Positions 16,123 through 17,577 of a stretch of DNA of 17,577 nt are shown here, one piece after another. Made by a program: the position numbers and the translations under genes. Below the pieces are notes generated by a model. The model ran no database searches and was not told the DNA's origin. It saw nothing but the letters and a program-made list of their open reading frames with translations. Source of the DNA: Syntrophaceae bacterium UBA4810 (GTDB lineage Bacteria; Desulfobacterota; Syntrophia; Syntrophales; Smithellaceae); contig DHGA01000076.1 of assembly GCA_002402545.1 (NCBI GenBank), positions 599 to 18,175 on the forward strand, written 5' to 3'. The number at the start of each line of letters is the position of its first letter. Within the stretch, counting starts at the first letter, position 1.

Positions 16123-16809
16123 TCATCCTAAAACAATCAAAGCATCGACAACAACTGGTTTCCTTTGGCGAACTATCACCGGATTTATATCAATTTCCTG
16201 CACTCGGTCATATTCCAAACCGATACGACCGATTTCTATGAGCATTCCGGCCAGTGTTTTTATATCCGCGGCTTCCGTACCGCGAAACGCGTCAATGATT
16301 TTATTTCCCTTAATATCACGCATCATTTCCATCGCGTCGCTTTCCTTAAGCGGCGCCCTACGGAAAGAAACATCTTTTAGGACTTCAGTAAAAATTCCTC
16401 CCAGTCCAAACATCACACAGGGACCAAATTGATCATCGCGCGTTAAACCCATGACAAGTTCGCGTCGACCTTGAACCATTTCCTGCAGCAAAACAGCTCC
16501 TTGATAGCCCTCAAGTTTTTTATTGATTTCATCAAAAGCTTCCAAAGCTTCGATATTGTTACGAATATCAATGCGAATCAGCCCTTTCTCTGTTTTATGG
16601 GCTATCTCATGAGAGCATCCCTTGACAACCAGAGGATATCCTATCTGCTTTGCCGCTTCTTGCACTTCATCTCTGTGTTCAACGAGAATTTCGCGAACCA
16701 CGGGAAAATTATAAGAAGATAAAACCAGCTTGGCCTCATATTCAGATAATGAGCGTCGATTTTCGCGCAAGGCATTTTCAATAATTTTTGCCGCCGAAGT
16801 TCTATTCAT
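16123..16809 (-). CDS. ADP-forming acyl-CoA synthetase beta subunit (ATP-grasp)
   Basis: 228 residues, the usual size of the beta (ATP-grasp) part of ADP-forming acetyl/acyl-CoA synthetases. The opening LSEYEAKLVLSSYNFPV is the family start. YPLVVKGCSHEIAHKTEKG follows, with His71 in HKTE, the phosphate-relay histidine of the beta subunit. FGLGGIFTEVLKD and the C-terminal EIDINPVIV are further signatures. The enzyme interconverts acyl-CoA, ADP and phosphate with the free acid, CoA and ATP, a substrate-level phosphorylation step common in anaerobes. Its ATG overlaps the end of the alpha gene by eight bases (ATGAATAG), with AAGGA seven bases upstream, so translation is coupled. Substrate range (acetate, branched or aromatic acids) cannot be told from sequence. 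Confidence 0.88.
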   Translation of the reverse strand: MNRTSAAKIIENALRENRRSLSEYEAKLVLSSYNFPVVREILVEHRDEVQEAAKQIGYPLVVKGCSHEIAHKTEKGLIRIDIRNNIEALEAFDEINKKLEGYQGAVLLQEMVQGRRELVMGLTRDDQFGPCVMFGLGGIFTEVLKDVSFRRAPLKESDAMEMMRDIKGNKIIDAFRGTEAADIKTLAGMLIEIGRIGLEYDRVQEIDINPVIVRQRKPVVVDALIVLG

Positions 16810-17577
16810 GCCTGTTCCTTTTTGTCCAATAAGTATTCACATGCCCCAAAGCGCGAATCGCATCATGCAGTTCATCAAAAACCGGAAGGCCGCGGGAAAT
16901 AAATTCCTGCCGTGCCAAAGCCAGCATCTCGACAATATCCAGATCATCCACTCCCCTTTTGGGATTAGCCAGAACAACAACAACCGGTTTTTTAGTTTCT
17001 TTCACCACATCGCTAATGGCCTCGGCCAGTTCCCGATAAGGCGCGACCTGCGCCACTGGTTTACCCATCATGCGCGCCATTGTTTTATAATGATACAGAA
17101 GGGAAATTATTATTTGCAGATCTATTTGCTCATCGAGAGCGGCCGCTTGCAGCACTTCCTTTAATATTTTCGGCTTGACAAAAGGATTGGCCACATCTAT
17201 TGGGTTTGTTCCACTGGAGCCGGGTTTCGGCAATAAATTTTCGACGCTCTCTCTTATATTTTTTGTAAGCGGCGGAACTTCCATTCCGAAATTTTCCGCC
17301 GCATCGCAAGCGGTAACACCAAGCGCGCCGCCGCCGCCAACAATGGATAAACGCTTAAAAACTTTTTTAGGGAGAAAACAAAAAGCCAGGCACGCTTCGG
17401 CCAATTCTTCCAGATCCTGAACCTGAATCGCGTTAACCTGCCTTAACACCGACCGCCAGATAAGGCGGCTGCCGCCCATCGAAGCTGTGTGGCTCACCAC
17501 CATTCTTTGCCCCGCGGCGGAAAGCCCTCCCTTGCAGACAACAACAGGTTTTTTATCTGTTGTTTTTTTAATCGCCT
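16802..17577 (-). CDS. ADP-forming acyl-CoA synthetase alpha subunit (partial, 5' end outside window)
   Basis: The frame is open to the right edge; 257 residues to the stop at 16802. The internal ATG at 17503 is not the start, because homologous sequence continues upstream of it (KKPVVVCKGGLSAAGQR). This is the CoA-ligase half of the alpha subunit: SHTASMGGS holds the conserved histidine thought to be phosphorylated in catalysis, and IVGGGGALGV and SSGTNPIDV are typical motifs. The N-terminal CoA-binding Rossmann domain would lie beyond 17577. It is cotranscribed with, and overlaps, the beta gene. Many bacterial relatives are single alpha-beta fusions; here the subunits are separate. Confidence 0.85.
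   Translation of the reverse strand, partial: AIKKTTDKKPVVVCKGGLSAAGQRMVVSHTASMGGSRLIWRSVLRQVNAIQVQDLEELAEACLAFCFLPKKVFKRLSIVGGGGALGVTACDAAENFGMEVPPLTKNIRESVENLLPKPGSSGTNPIDVANPFVKPKILKEVLQAAALDEQIDLQIIISLLYHYKTMARMMGKPVAQVAPYRELAEAISDVVKETKKPVVVVLANPKRGVDDLDIVEMLALARQEFISRGLPVFDELHDAIRALGHVNTYWTKRNRHE

Overview
The window looks like part of the chromosome of an anaerobic, Gram-negative bacterium, most likely a Desulfobacterota / deltaproteobacterial lineage related to Syntrophia. This is inference. It rests on an outer-membrane beta-barrel protein, sigma-54 promoters with a NifA-type activator, a split glutamate-synthase glutaminase, an ADP-forming acyl-CoA synthetase and moderate GC genes separated by very AT-rich spacers. 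I saw no tRNA, rRNA, CRISPR array, insertion sequence or phage gene.

Left part (1-6597, all minus strand): a nitrogen-assimilation block. From right to left in transcription order it contains the ammonium channel amtB, a PII protein (glnB/glnK type), an outer-membrane porin-like protein, a class I glutamine amidotransferase, a NifA-type sigma-54 activator, and a class II glutaminase subunit of glutamate synthase that runs off the left edge. amtB and glnB are translationally coupled. Good sigma-54 (-24/-12) promoters sit before amtB and before the glutaminase gene. The latter also has a TGT-N10-ACA NifA-type upstream site, so the local activator probably drives ammonium uptake and glutamate synthesis. 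The PII protein lacks the uridylylated tyrosine at position 51.

Middle part (7048-13364, plus strand): two large genes, probably one transcription unit. The first (863 aa) joins a KaiC-like N-terminal domain with a lost P-loop to a PEP-synthase-type ATP-grasp domain. It lacks the phosphohistidine and PEP-binding domains of real PEP synthase or PPDK. The second (about 1226 aa) is a greatly enlarged GlmS relative: class II glutaminase, two SIS domains, a long insertion after the nucleophile cysteine and a roughly 330-residue C-terminal extension. This pair is the best candidate for an undescribed system here.

Right part: a five-PAS diguanylate cyclase (13638-16112, plus) converges on a minus-strand pair encoding the beta (ATP-grasp) and alpha subunits of an ADP-forming acyl-CoA synthetase. 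The alpha gene runs off the right edge. A shared 13-base sequence, TACAAATTTGTTC, lies just upstream of both the NifA-type gene and the 863-aa gene and may be an operator linking the two blocks.
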